A stretch of 30,295 bases of DNA from the NCBI GenBank assembly GCA_964648335.1, contig CAZYLZ010000013.1, forward strand, positions 1 to 30,295, written 5' to 3'. A model generated the notes under the pieces. It was given only the letters and a program-made list of their open reading frames with translations. It did not search any database and had not been told where the DNA came from. This DNA comes from CAZYLZ01 sp964648335. Lineage in GTDB: Bacteria > Patescibacteriota > Minisyncoccia > Phycocordibacterales > UBA2100. Below are positions 7,280-14,948 of this stretch, piece after piece. A program made the position numbers and the translations under genes. Numbering within the stretch: the first letter of the stretch is position 1; each line of letters starts with the position of its first letter.

Positions 7280-8974
7280 CTAAAGCTTGGCTTGTGGCCT
7301 CCCGGTACCGTTCGTTCTCTTCTTTATCACGGTGCCTTTTTCCTTAACCGCTTCTATAAATGCCGTAAAGAGCGGATGTGGATCGAGCGGACGCGCCAAG
7401 AGTTCTGGATGAAACTGGGTACCGACAAAGAAAGGATGCTTGTTCTTGGGCAGTTCTGCTATCTCCATAAGCTTGCGGTCCGGCGAGACACCCGAAAAGA
7501 CCAGTCCGGCCTTCTCGAGGTGTGGCACGTAGGTGTCGTTCACCTCGTAACGATGTCGGTGGCGTTCGTGCACCATCTCTGCGCCGTAGGCGGCACGGGC
7601 TATCGTTCCCTGTTTGAGATAGCACGGATACGTACCAAGACGCATCGACCCTCCGTAGTCGCGGCGTGCGAGCCTGGCTTTCTGCTCGGGCATGATATCG
7701 ATGATCGGATTAGCGGCTTTTGGATCGGTTTCAGTCGTCATGGCACCCTTGAGCCCGAGGACGTTGCGCGCATATTCGATGCACATGAGTTGCATCCCGT
7801 AGCAGAGACCGAAGTACGGGATCTTCTTCTCGCGCGCGAACTTCACGGCTGCAAGTATCCCCTCGACACCCGTCTGTCCGAACCCTCCCGGGACTACGAT
7901 GCCGTCGAACTGCGCGAGCTCTGATATCTTCTTCTGACCGCTCTCGAACTGCTTTGAGTTGAACCAGGTCAGCTTCGGCTTGACGCCGGCGATATACGAC
8001 GAGAACTTAAGAGCCTCGATGACGGACAGATATGCATCGGAGAGCACGAAGTCACCCGTATCGAAGTACTTACCCACGACTGCAATCTTTACCTCTCGCT
8101 CGCCACTCTTGGACTTTGCGACGAACTTCTTCCACGCGCCAAGATTCGCCGTCGGCGCGCACTTTTTCATGTTCAGAATAGCGCAGAGACGCTGCGATAG
8201 GCCATCTTTCTCGAAGTTGAGTGGAACATCGTAGATACTGTCTACGTCGGGTGCCGATATGACGTTCTCGGGACGAACATTGCAGAAGAGCGCGATCTTC
8301 TCGCGACGCTTCTTGTCGATCCCGACGGGCGAACGCGCCACGATGATGTCCGCGAAGACACCTGCGCTATTGAGCGTGCGCGCTGCATACTGAGTGGGCT
8401 TGGTCTTCATCTCGCCAATAGAACCCGGTACCGGAAGGTAACTCACGAGTGCGGTCGCTATATCGTTAGGCGTCTCACTCTTCATCATGCGGATCGCTTC
8501 GAGAAAGAGTATGTTCTGGTACTCACCCACCGTGCCGCCGATCTCGATAGTTGTCACATCAGCATCTGCAGCGTCGGCCGCACGTTTGATGCGTGCGATA
8601 ACTTCGCGCGGAATATCGGGGACGACTTCGACGTTCTTTCCGCCGTATTCGAGATTGCGTTCGCGCTTAATCACCGAAAGATATACAGACCCCGTGGTCA
8701 TGTAGTTCAAAGACGGAATGCTTTGGTTAAGGAAGCGCTCGTAGTTCCCCATATCCTGATCTGTCTCGAGACCGTCCTCTAAAACAAAAACCTCACCATG
8801 CTCGGTGGGGTTCATCGTCCCTGCATCGACATTGATGTATGGGTCTATCTTGATAGAGGTCACGGTAAGCCCACGCGCTTTGAGGAGGGTTGCAATAGAC
8901 GAGGAAGCGATCCCCTTTCCGACTCCCGACATGACGCCTCCGACGATAAACAGGAATTTCCTCTCTTTTTTCAT
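7280..8974 (-). CDS. pyrG: CTP synthase
   Basis: This 564-aa enzyme converts UTP and glutamine to CTP with ATP. The N-terminal synthetase domain starts KFLFIVGGVMSGVGKGIASSS with the P-loop at about residues 11-22. The C-terminal class-I glutaminase carries VPGGFGQTG, the nucleophile Cys in YFGLCYGMQ (about residue 391) and GTQFHPE near the end. The start at 8974 is fixed by homology; the reading frame is open to 9091 but that extension is not conserved sequence. A strong extended -10 is at 9009-9017. Confidence 0.97.
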   Translation of the reverse strand: MKKERKFLFIVGGVMSGVGKGIASSSIATLLKARGLTVTSIKIDPYINVDAGTMNPTEHGEVFVLEDGLETDQDMGNYERFLNQSIPSLNYMTTGSVYLSVIKRERNLEYGGKNVEVVPDIPREVIARIKRAADAADADVTTIEIGGTVGEYQNILFLEAIRMMKSETPNDIATALVSYLPVPGSIGEMKTKPTQYAARTLNSAGVFADIIVARSPVGIDKKRREKIALFCNVRPENVISAPDVDSIYDVPLNFEKDGLSQRLCAILNMKKCAPTANLGAWKKFVAKSKSGEREVKIAVVGKYFDTGDFVLSDAYLSVIEALKFSSYIAGVKPKLTWFNSKQFESGQKKISELAQFDGIVVPGGFGQTGVEGILAAVKFAREKKIPYFGLCYGMQLMCIEYARNVLGLKGAMTTETDPKAANPIIDIMPEQKARLARRDYGGSMRLGTYPCYLKQGTIARAAYGAEMVHERHRHRYEVNDTYVPHLEKAGLVFSGVSPDRKLMEIAELPKNKHPFFVGTQFHPELLARPLDPHPLFTAFIEAVKEKGTVIKKRTNGTGRPQAKL

Positions 8975-9008
8975 GCGCGCACACGACAATCTAAGCTGGT
9001 ACACGAAA

Positions 9009-9017
9009 AGTATATCA
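9009..9017 (-). promoter_or_regulatory. Extended -10 for pyrG
   Basis: TGaTATACT on minus, 34 nt before the pyrG start. It lies divergent to the promoter of the 102-aa gene. Confidence 0.55.
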
Positions 9018-9048
9018 CGCGGATTTTTGCCCTGTGGAGAGCATTTAT

Positions 9049-9076
9049 TTGACATACGTACGTCCGGTTCTATAGT
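9049..9076 (+). promoter_or_regulatory. Sigma70 promoter of the 102-aa gene
   Basis: TTGACA (9049-9054) and TATAGT (9071-9076) are separated by 16 nt. A GGAGG ribosome binding site follows, 5-6 nt before the ATG at 9103. Confidence 0.75.
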
Positions 9077-9102
9077 GAATACAGGAAGCAACGGAGGGAT
9101 TT

Positions 9103-9411
9103 ATGCAGTCATCGAAGGAACCACGGTTCGTCGAGATACGGCTCTCGGATACGTATCCGACGGCAGATGCATCTACACACGCACAAAGGCTCTTACGGCA
9201 GTTCGTACGATACTCGCCGTCGGCCCTGCATTCGATAGTAGACGCCTTGCAAGAGGCCTACGACGAAAATGCGTCGATCAGGCACGAGCTCGAACCGGTC
9301 ATAGTCGAGATACGACAAAAAACAAAGTCGCTCTCGCAGAAAAACCGAGTGAAGGTGCTCGAAGCATTTTTCGGCTTTCGGCTCGCAACGCCGCAAGTCT
9401 CCCTTCACTGA
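9103..9411 (+). CDS. Small hypothetical helical protein (102 aa)
   Basis: The family is not recognised. The gene has a clear promoter, GGAGG ribosome binding site and terminator, so it is real. The product is soluble and mostly helical: an N-terminal strand (FVEIRLSDTYPT), an amphipathic segment (AQRLLRQFVRYSPSALHSIVDAL), and a charged C-terminal helix (IVEIRQKTKSLSQKNRVKVLEAFF). Confidence 0.65.
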   Translation: MQSSKEPRFVEIRLSDTYPTADASTHAQRLLRQFVRYSPSALHSIVDALQEAYDENASIRHELEPVIVEIRQKTKSLSQKNRVKVLEAFFGFRLATPQVSLH

Positions 9412-9424
9412 AGTCGAAACTTCA

Positions 9425-9452
9425 AGACGCGCCGTACTGGCGCGTCTTTTTA
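9425..9452 (+). terminator. Intrinsic terminator after the 102-aa gene
   Basis: A 9-bp perfect stem (AGACGCGCC/GGCGCGTCT, 5-nt loop) is followed by TTTTTAT. Confidence 0.88.
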
Positions 9453-9468
9453 TGCAGCAAAGAACCGC

Positions 9469-10407
9469 CTAGTATTGATTGAGGTAGCGGTGAACGGCGA
9501 GGTAACTCGAGAGAGCACCGAGCGCTATCCCTGTTCCCATGATTACCAAGAACAACGTCGGAAAATTCTGGATATAGAAGGTATAGGTGTTGAACGATAC
9601 GAAAAGCCGGGCCGAAGCCGGACCTAGGTAGAGTGTTATAGGATAGAGCGAAACGAGCACGATGACCCCTGCTATGACGCCGTAGAGAATGCCAGATATC
9701 ACGAATGGACCGCGCACGTACCAGTGCCCCGCGCCGACCAGGTTCATGACAGATATCTCGTCCCGGCTGATGTAGATCGCGAGGCGAATCGTATTGAATG
9801 CAATCAAGACCGAGATGAAGCCAAAGATGATGGTGACCCCGAGCCCGAGGGTTTTTGATGTCGCGATGAGATCACTCAAGCGATCGATCGCGGTCTTGTT
9901 CTTGAGAAAGTTCACCTTTTCGATGATCTCCTGGTCTGACCCTGAGCCGACCATCGCTGGCGATGCCGACAGGAATTTCGAGATGCTCTCGTATTGTGAT
10001 GTCTGCTTCGCACGAATCGCAAGCGATGCACCAAGCGGATTGGATTTCAATTCGTCGAGTGCCTGAATCTCGAGCTGGTCGTCCTTGTGCCGTTCTTTAA
10101 AGTCGGCAAGTGCCTGGTCGCGCGAGACATACGCGACGTTCGCGACCTCGGGCAAGGCTTCGATCTGCTGCTTCAAACTCAGAATCTGATCCTCTGGTGC
10201 GGTCGTGACAAAGTACACATTGACATCGACCTTCTGGGAAAGGTCGGTCAATGTCTGGCTCAAGGCCGCACGCGATATGAGGAGACCGGATACGACAAAC
10301 AACGTAACCACCATGATAAGTATGGCGGCGAGCGAGACGAATCCGTTACGGACGAATCCGACGAAGCCGTACCGAACGATCCGCTTTGCTGTAGTAAAGA
10401 ACGACAT
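9469..10407 (-). CDS. ftsX: Cell division protein FtsX
   Basis: The 312-aa permease-like subunit of the FtsEX complex links the divisome to peptidoglycan hydrolase activation. The start at 10407 (MSFFTTAKRIVRYGFVGFVRNG) is set by homology. There is one N-terminal transmembrane segment (about residues 21-43), an extracellular loop of about 130 residues with VDVNVYF and ASLAIRAK, then three C-terminal segments with the FtsX block SRDEISVMNLVGAGHWYVRGPF. It follows ftsE after 7 nt. Confidence 0.95.
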   Translation of the reverse strand: MSFFTTAKRIVRYGFVGFVRNGFVSLAAILIMVVTLFVVSGLLISRAALSQTLTDLSQKVDVNVYFVTTAPEDQILSLKQQIEALPEVANVAYVSRDQALADFKERHKDDQLEIQALDELKSNPLGASLAIRAKQTSQYESISKFLSASPAMVGSGSDQEIIEKVNFLKNKTAIDRLSDLIATSKTLGLGVTIIFGFISVLIAFNTIRLAIYISRDEISVMNLVGAGHWYVRGPFVISGILYGVIAGVIVLVSLYPITLYLGPASARLFVSFNTYTFYIQNFPTLFLVIMGTGIALGALSSYLAVHRYLNQY

Positions 10408-10414
10408 ACCAAGA

Positions 10415-11095
10415 TTATAGCGTGTATTTGCCCGATGCATCGTCTCGCACGACACGCCCCTGGTCCATGGTGACGACGCGGCGCCCGATAGCATCGACGA
10501 CCGAGCGGTTATGCGTCGTGAGAAGGACTGTCGTGCCGAGATCGTTAATTTTTTTCAGTATCTCGACGACTTCGTGAGCGTTGATGGGATCGAGGTTTCC
10601 AGTAGGCTCGTCAGCAATAAGGACATCGGGCTGATTGACGATTGCACGTGCAATCGCGACGCGCTGTTGTTCACCGCCTGAGAGCTCATGCGGAAAACTC
10701 CACATCTTCTGACCCAATCCGACGAGATCGAGCACGTGCGGTACGTCAGCCTCTATCTCTTCGTCGTCGCGACCCGCGACCTCCATAGCAAACGCGATGT
10801 TCTCGTAAACGTTCTTGGTGCCAAGCAATCGAAAATCCTGGAACACCGTTCCGATATTGCGGCGCAACGCCAAAATCTCTCGCTCGACGAGCTCGCTCAT
10901 ATTGCGTGATCCAAAGTAGACAGAACCGCCAGTTGGTCTCTCTTCGGCGAACAGGAGCTTGAGGAGGGTTGTCTTGCCGGCGCCCGAGTGCCCTACAATA
11001 GACACGAACTCGCCTGGCTCTATCTGGAGCGTCACTTCTTCTATGGCAGGAACTCCGTTGCCGTATACCTTGCTTACTTTGTCGTAGTAAATCAT
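10415..11095 (-). CDS. ftsE: Cell division ATP-binding protein FtsE
   Basis: The 226-aa ABC ATPase drives FtsX. Walker A is GHSGAGKTT (about residues 35-43), the signature is LSGGEQQRVAIARA, Walker B is VLIADEPTGNLD and the H-loop is LLTTHN. The start at 11095 (MIYYDKVSKVYGNG) matches the usual FtsE N-terminus. A TATAAT -10 lies at 11127-11132 on minus. Confidence 0.96.
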   Translation of the reverse strand: MIYYDKVSKVYGNGVPAIEEVTLQIEPGEFVSIVGHSGAGKTTLLKLLFAEERPTGGSVYFGSRNMSELVEREILALRRNIGTVFQDFRLLGTKNVYENIAFAMEVAGRDDEEIEADVPHVLDLVGLGQKMWSFPHELSGGEQQRVAIARAIVNQPDVLIADEPTGNLDPINAHEVVEILKKINDLGTTVLLTTHNRSVVDAIGRRVVTMDQGRVVRDDASGKYTL

Positions 11096-11126
11096 AGAAA
11101 AAACGAGCACTGCCGTCTCACTCCCT

Positions 11127-11132
11127 ATTATA
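11127..11132 (-). promoter_or_regulatory. -10 box for ftsEX
   Basis: A perfect TATAAT on minus, 31 nt before the ftsE start. No convincing -35 box is visible. Confidence 0.45.
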
Positions 11133-11208
11133 CCCTGTAGTGAAGTTTCGGCTAGCAGGAGAAACGCTTACTCCTCATAAAGCTGCAGCTCTACTACGAG
11201 GATACCCG

Positions 11209-12099
11209 CTATACCGCCGCGTCCAAGTCTTTTTCTTTATCGATGAACGCCTGGATATCGCCATCGAGCACCTTTTCAACATTGCTCGTCTCGACGTCGG
11301 TGCGATGGTCCTTGACCATCTGGTACGGATGCAAAACATACGAGCGAATCTGGTTTCCCCACTCGATCGAGGTGGTGGTAGATATCGCGAGTCCGCGGGC
11401 ACGCTTGAGCTCGTCTTCTTGCTGTTTCTTGTAGATACGTCCGCGCAAGAGCTCGAGCCCTTTTTCTTTGTTCTGGGCCTGGCTGCGCTCGGTCGTTACA
11501 TGCACCGACATACCGGTCGGCTTGTGCACTATACGCACCGCAGTCTCGCGCTTGTTCACATTTTGGCCGCCAGGGCCGCCTGCCTTGGCAGTCGTCACCT
11601 CGAGATCGGTGTCGGGTATCTGGACTGGTCCCTGATCGGAGAGCTTTGGCACGACCTCGACGAGTGAGAACGAGGTCTGCCGCTTTCCTTGCGAGTTGAA
11701 CGGCGAGATGCGTACGAGCCGATGCACGCCGGACTCGTTCTTTAATGTCGCGTACGATCCGGAGCCCGTGACCTCGAACGAGAGGTTACGAAAGCCGCCA
11801 TGAGCGCTCTCACTCGTGTCGAGCATGGTTGTCTTCCACCCCTTGGACTCGATGTATTTCTTGTACATGCGCCAGAGCATGCCGGAAAAATCTTCGGCAT
11901 CGTCGCCTCCGGCACCCGAGAGTATCGTCATAATCGCATCACCCTTGTCGGTCGAGCCGGCACCGGCGAGCTCTTCCTTAAGATTTGTATATTCCTTCAG
12001 GGTCTCTTGTGCGGCATCCTTGTTCGTCCAAAAGTCGGGAGACGCCATCGCAGCCTCAATCTCGTCGAGTCGCGTCTGGATATCGTCTTTTCGGGCCAT
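11209..12099 (-). CDS. prfB: Peptide chain release factor 2 (short form)
   Basis: RF2 recognises UGA and UAA and releases the peptide. The GGQ motif is at residues 177-179 (AGGPGGQNVNKRE) and the codon-reading tripeptide SPF at 132-134. At 296 aa it lacks roughly the first 70 residues usual for RF2 of about 365 aa, and the frame is continuous with no in-frame UGA frameshift site, so the usual autoregulation is absent. A TGcTATACT box ends 6 nt before ATG, predicting a leaderless mRNA. The SPF motif implies that UGA is a stop codon in this organism. Confidence 0.93.
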   Translation of the reverse strand: MARKDDIQTRLDEIEAAMASPDFWTNKDAAQETLKEYTNLKEELAGAGSTDKGDAIMTILSGAGGDDAEDFSGMLWRMYKKYIESKGWKTTMLDTSESAHGGFRNLSFEVTGSGSYATLKNESGVHRLVRISPFNSQGKRQTSFSLVEVVPKLSDQGPVQIPDTDLEVTTAKAGGPGGQNVNKRETAVRIVHKPTGMSVHVTTERSQAQNKEKGLELLRGRIYKKQQEDELKRARGLAISTTTSIEWGNQIRSYVLHPYQMVKDHRTDVETSNVEKVLDGDIQAFIDKEKDLDAAV

Positions 12100-12105
12100 G
12101 TGCGG

Positions 12106-12114
12106 AGTATAGCA
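12106..12114 (-). promoter_or_regulatory. Extended -10 of leaderless prfB
   Basis: TGcTATACT on minus, ending 6 nt before the prfB start at 12099. No Shine-Dalgarno is present. Confidence 0.6.
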
Positions 12115-12149
12115 AACGAGAGTACGCTCCGGCGTCAGCAGGGCTGCCG

Positions 12150-13139
12150 TTACGCCCGGACGCCAAGACGTTTCGACGACCAGAATGCGAGCGACACGAA
12201 GCTCAGTCCTACCAAGCCGGTAATAGGCTCCGGAACGTGGATAAAGATGCTCCCGATCATCGCCGCCGCGAGCCCGAGGATGGCCCAGTGCGCACCATGC
12301 TCTATATATGCGAGCGTGTCGAGAGTGCCGTTTTGCACCATGTATACGGTAAGCGTCCTAACGAAGTATGCCCCGATACCGAGCCCTGCGATGATGATAG
12401 GCAGCTGTGTGGAAAGAGCGAATGCGCCGACAACCGAGTCGAGCGAAAACGCAGCATCGAGCACATTGAGGTATATAAACAGTGCTAAGCCCCCTCCCAC
12501 CGACTCGACCGCGAAGGACCCTGCCGCACCTTGCACGATGATGAATACGATGATGCCAACGATGCCGGCAAAAAGGATCGAGGTCGCATGCAGGGGCGCC
12601 AGTGCTGCGGCCATGACCAATATGCCGAGTGTGAGCGCAATCTCGATCGCTTCGATGCTGCCCCAGCGCGAAAGATGTTTCTCTATCGTGCGGATCCAAT
12701 GCAGCTCTTTGTGTTCGTCGAAGAAATACTTGAGCCCTACCAAGGTGAGGAAGATGCCACCGAACGCCGCGATGATGAAATGTGCTCCCTCGAGGAGCTC
12801 TGCGTAATGCGCTGGATCAAAGAATGCAATCTTAGTGACGACGAGCGGTGACAACGCGACCGACGCCGCGACGATCAAGATTGGCAACAGCGCACGTGTA
12901 AGAAAGACTGCTACGAAGATCCCGTAGGTAAGAAACCGCTTTTGCCAGACCGGGCTCAGTCTCGCCAAGACCTTTGCGTTTACGACCGCATTATCGAAGC
13001 TCAGTGTCACTTCGAGCACCATGAGGAGCGCTGCCGTGAGAAACGCTGCCGTCCCGCCCCAGATAAGCAACCCCAAAAGAGCAACCACTGCCACGACAGT
13101 GGGCATTATGAAAAGCGAAAGACTGTGTTTTTTTTGCAT
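12150..13139 (-). CDS. DUF475 / TerC-like integral membrane protein
   Basis: The 329-aa protein has about nine hydrophobic segments. It carries two acidic TerC-superfamily motifs inside membrane helices: EVTLSFDNAVVNAKVL near residues 43-58 and DAAFSLDSVVGAFALS near residues 228-243. Members are linked to metal ion efflux or tellurium-type resistance; the substrate is not known here. An extended -10 TGcTATACT ends 6 nt before ATG, so the gene is probably leaderless. Confidence 0.85.
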   Translation of the reverse strand: MQKKHSLSLFIMPTVVAVVALLGLLIWGGTAAFLTAALLMVLEVTLSFDNAVVNAKVLARLSPVWQKRFLTYGIFVAVFLTRALLPILIVAASVALSPLVVTKIAFFDPAHYAELLEGAHFIIAAFGGIFLTLVGLKYFFDEHKELHWIRTIEKHLSRWGSIEAIEIALTLGILVMAAALAPLHATSILFAGIVGIIVFIIVQGAAGSFAVESVGGGLALFIYLNVLDAAFSLDSVVGAFALSTQLPIIIAGLGIGAYFVRTLTVYMVQNGTLDTLAYIEHGAHWAILGLAAAMIGSIFIHVPEPITGLVGLSFVSLAFWSSKRLGVRA

Positions 13140-13145
13140 TCGAAA

Positions 13146-13154
13146 AGTATAGCA
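13146..13154 (-). promoter_or_regulatory. Extended -10 of leaderless DUF475 gene
   Basis: TGcTATACT on minus with exactly 6 nt to the ATG at 13139. Confidence 0.6.
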
Positions 13155-13177
13155 CCGGACCCATCGGGAGTGCAGAT

Positions 13178-13408
13178 CTATTTGTCGTCCTTCTGATTAA
13201 GCCATGCGTCGATCTTTTTTCCCAAGATAAACCGTAGCCCCAAAAGCTCGAGACCGATCACCGCGAGCCACGACCCGGGAGTAAGCGGGGTTACGAGCGC
13301 CGCAAGACCCACCACGACGAACAAGATACCGATGATAGCGCTTCTATAGGGATACATGGTACGCATAGTTTGCGACCACATCATCATCTTATGGATGCGC
13401 TTTTTCAT
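13178..13408 (-). CDS. PGPGW-family small membrane protein
   Basis: The 76-aa protein has a basic N-terminus and two transmembrane segments separated by TPLTPGSWL, which matches the PGPGW motif region of this small membrane family. A charged C-terminus ends in NQKDDK. Its start codon coincides with the outer edge of the left inverted repeat of the DGR island, so its promoter (TTGCTA, 18 nt, TACAAT on minus) lies inside the repeat. Confidence 0.7.
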   Translation of the reverse strand: MKKRIHKMMMWSQTMRTMYPYRSAIIGILFVVVGLAALVTPLTPGSWLAVIGLELLGLRFILGKKIDAWLNQKDDK

Positions 13409-13676
13409 GAGTCCCTATTGTACTCCGCTCGAACCTACTTTAGCAAAAACCTCGATTGACTCGCGCGCTCCGCGCGCGAGGTGGCTTTGTACTCTGTCGT
13501 ACGATTCGACCGCGTGGTGATGCTAACCGCCGCCCCCGCGCCGCCGAGTACGGCGTCGCGCCCCGCACACGACACTTTCCTCCATACTTTTTCGTATTCC
13601 CCCCGCCAAAAAATTCAGTGAGTGGAACGGGGAAAGTGTCGTGTGCGGGTCCGCCTGCGGCGGTGGGGGCGGCGCA
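13408..13676 (+). repeat. Left inverted repeat (IR1L)
   Basis: It matches the reverse complement of 21541-21810 almost base for base over the outer 160 nt and with scattered changes further in. It contains the outward promoter of the PGPGW gene, a GC-rich hairpin around 13469-13491, and a large hairpin (arms 13562-13580 and 13631-13649). Confidence 0.9.
13562..13649. repeat. 19-bp-stem hairpin inside IR1L
   Basis: Perfect complementary arms at 13562-13580 (CCCGCACACGACACTTTCC) and 13631-13649. In the right copy of the repeat the arms (21568-21586 and 21638-21656) carry a paired change from A-T to C-G, while the loop has diverged. Paired change indicates that the stem itself is maintained. 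Confidence 0.8.
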
Positions 13677-14315
13677 AACTCGAACGGCTCACTTCTTCCC
13701 ATTTGAGCCGTTGGCTCGAAGGAGTGAGCCGTTTGGATGCAGGGACTCAAATGCAAAAGGAGCCTCGTGCATTCTGTTGTCGTTAGTGGTCGTCCAGCCC
13801 ATTGGGGTGTCACCCTCGGCATCCGCCTCGGGCATTTCCGCTAGGGCTACTCGCGCCTAGATGCCTATGTGCGCTGCTTTTCCGCGCCACTCCCGCGTGC
13901 TCGCGGGTGGCGCGGGCAGCGCCTCTATTTGGGGGGAGGAAGGAATCCTCCCCCCAGCGTCGGTCTCCTCCTCGCAGCTGTCAGCTTTCGCCACGGCTAT
14001 ATCGGATGGTAGTGGTAGTGTAGATTCTGTGCCTCACATTGACGGGCCTTCGGAGTCCGCCCTCGCACAACCCCCCTCCACGTTTCCATTCTTTCTTTCG
14101 CTGTGTCGCTTCCGCTACGCATTTTAGATTCTTCGACTAACGGCGGCGCTCATCCAAAGGGCGTGGACGCCCTAGCGGAAATGCCCGAGGCGCGAAGCCG
14201 ATACGTGCTTGCCCCAGAGCCCGCGCGAGTACGCGCGGGCTCTACCCACCCGTGCGCACACGACACTCTCCGCCGCGACAGAATCAAAGCGCGGCGGACT
14301 CCCTTGCAATCACAT
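13677..14315. other. Non-coding, hairpin-rich segment inside the island
   Basis: No credible gene is seen in about 640 nt. Instead there are stacked inverted repeats: 13683-13692/13724-13733 (AACGGCTCAC), 13881-13914 (CGCGCCAC.. type), 13931-13940/13946-13955 (GGGGGGAGGA), a perfect 24-bp long-range pair 13824-13847/14169-14192, 14216-14227/14232-14243 (12-bp stem), and a stem around 14266-14298. A partial copy of the IR1 arm motif (CACACGACACTCTCC) is at 14254-14268. It may be a structured RNA, element end, or 3' processing region of the minus-strand operon. Confidence 0.55.
14216..14243 (-). terminator. Hairpin downstream of the winged-helix gene
   Basis: A perfect 12-bp stem with loop AGTA/TACT lies 73 nt beyond the stop of the winged-helix gene on minus. 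There is no U-tract, so it may stabilise the 3' end of the DGR operon transcript rather than terminate it. Confidence 0.4.
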
Positions 14316-14876
14316 TCAAATGCGCGTGTACTCGACTGCTTTTCCTGTTTTCCCGACTTGCTGGATTTTCCCTTCCTTTTCCAATGTAGAGAGATACCGC
14401 GTTGCCGTTGCGTCCGAGACGTGCAGGAGTTTCTCCACTTCGTCGTTGGTGATTTTCCCGCGCTTGTCCAGTTCGCTCAAAATCCGTTCGAGTTTCTTTC
14501 GCTTCCGGTCTTGAATCGTCGCGCGGGCTTTTACCAAGAGATCGCGCCCGCTTCGCCCTGCTCCCGCAGGGCTCGGCGCAGGCACTCCGGTTGGCGGCAA
14601 AGGCGTTGGCGCGTTGTCAAAAGGCGGAATTTCTATCGGCTCATTATTTTCAGGCAACGGCTCATTGGCTGGTATTTGAGCCGTTGGGGTTTCGAGCGGA
14701 TTCGCCTCAATCGGCTCATTTGGCACCCGCTCCGTCGGTTTTGGGGCAGGTTCCGGCTCGTTCACCGACTGTGCCGGTTCGCTCGGCGCGCTCGCCTCTG
14801 CCTGCGGCAACGGCTCACTTGGCGGCGTTGGTGCCGGTTGAGGTGTTTGGTCTGGGTTTTGTGCTTCGTCTGCCAT
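14316..14876 (-). CDS. Proline-rich protein with C-terminal winged helix
   Basis: Residues 1-110 are low complexity, rich in Pro, Glu and Ala, built on EPLPE/NEPIE-type repeats. Residues 117-186 form a charged helix (KARATIQDRKRKKLERILSEL) followed by a winged helix-turn-helix (GKITNDEVEKLLHVSDATATRYLSTLEKEGKI) like that of DeoR/MarR-type regulators. It is last in the island's minus-strand gene series. An inverted repeat AACGGC-N11-GCCGTT overlaps its probable -10 box, so self-regulation is plausible. No known regulator of DGRs resembles it to my knowledge. Confidence 0.65.
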   Translation of the reverse strand: MADEAQNPDQTPQPAPTPPSEPLPQAEASAPSEPAQSVNEPEPAPKPTERVPNEPIEANPLETPTAQIPANEPLPENNEPIEIPPFDNAPTPLPPTGVPAPSPAGAGRSGRDLLVKARATIQDRKRKKLERILSELDKRGKITNDEVEKLLHVSDATATRYLSTLEKEGKIQQVGKTGKAVEYTRI

Positions 14877-14886
14877 GATTTTTCTT

Positions 14887-14909
14887 AACGGCTCACATAG
14901 TTCGCCGTT
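14887..14909. promoter_or_regulatory. Candidate operator overlapping the winged-helix promoter
   Basis: AACGGC (14887-14892) and GCCGTT (14904-14909) are inverted with an 11-nt spacer. On minus a TTGTCA (-35) and TATGTG (-10, plus 14894-14899) with a 17-nt spacer face the winged-helix gene, so the -10 lies inside the repeat. AACGGCTCAC recurs as an inverted pair at 13683/13724. Confidence 0.4.
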
Positions 14910-14915
14910 TTGGAT

Positions 14916-14944
14916 TTGACAAAAAGGTAAAACGGGTGTACAAT
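14916..14944 (+). promoter_or_regulatory. Near-consensus sigma70 promoter antisense to the operon
   Basis: TTGACA (14916-14921), a 17-nt spacer and TACAAT (14939-14944) on the plus strand. No plus-strand gene follows; transcription would run antisense into the small membrane protein gene and toward the RT gene. Confidence 0.6.
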
Positions 14945-14948
14945 TAAA

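Noticed and set aside
7142..7924. 260-codon plus-strand ORF opposite pyrG
   Set aside because: Lies entirely antisense to the well-conserved CTP synthase and its downstream partner; no RBS or family features.
11209..12099. Recoded UGA (Gly/Trp) genetic code
   Set aside because: RF2 with SPF is present and genes such as the DGR target end in TGA at the expected place; no in-frame UGA is needed in any conserved gene.
11800..12807. 335-codon plus-strand ORF opposite prfB and the DUF475 gene
   Set aside because: It spans two clear minus-strand genes and has the composition of a shadow frame.
14103..14888. 261-codon plus-strand ORF opposite the winged-helix gene
   Set aside because: Arg/Trp/Leu-rich product typical of the shadow of a proline/glutamate-rich gene; the minus frame has a recognisable winged helix.
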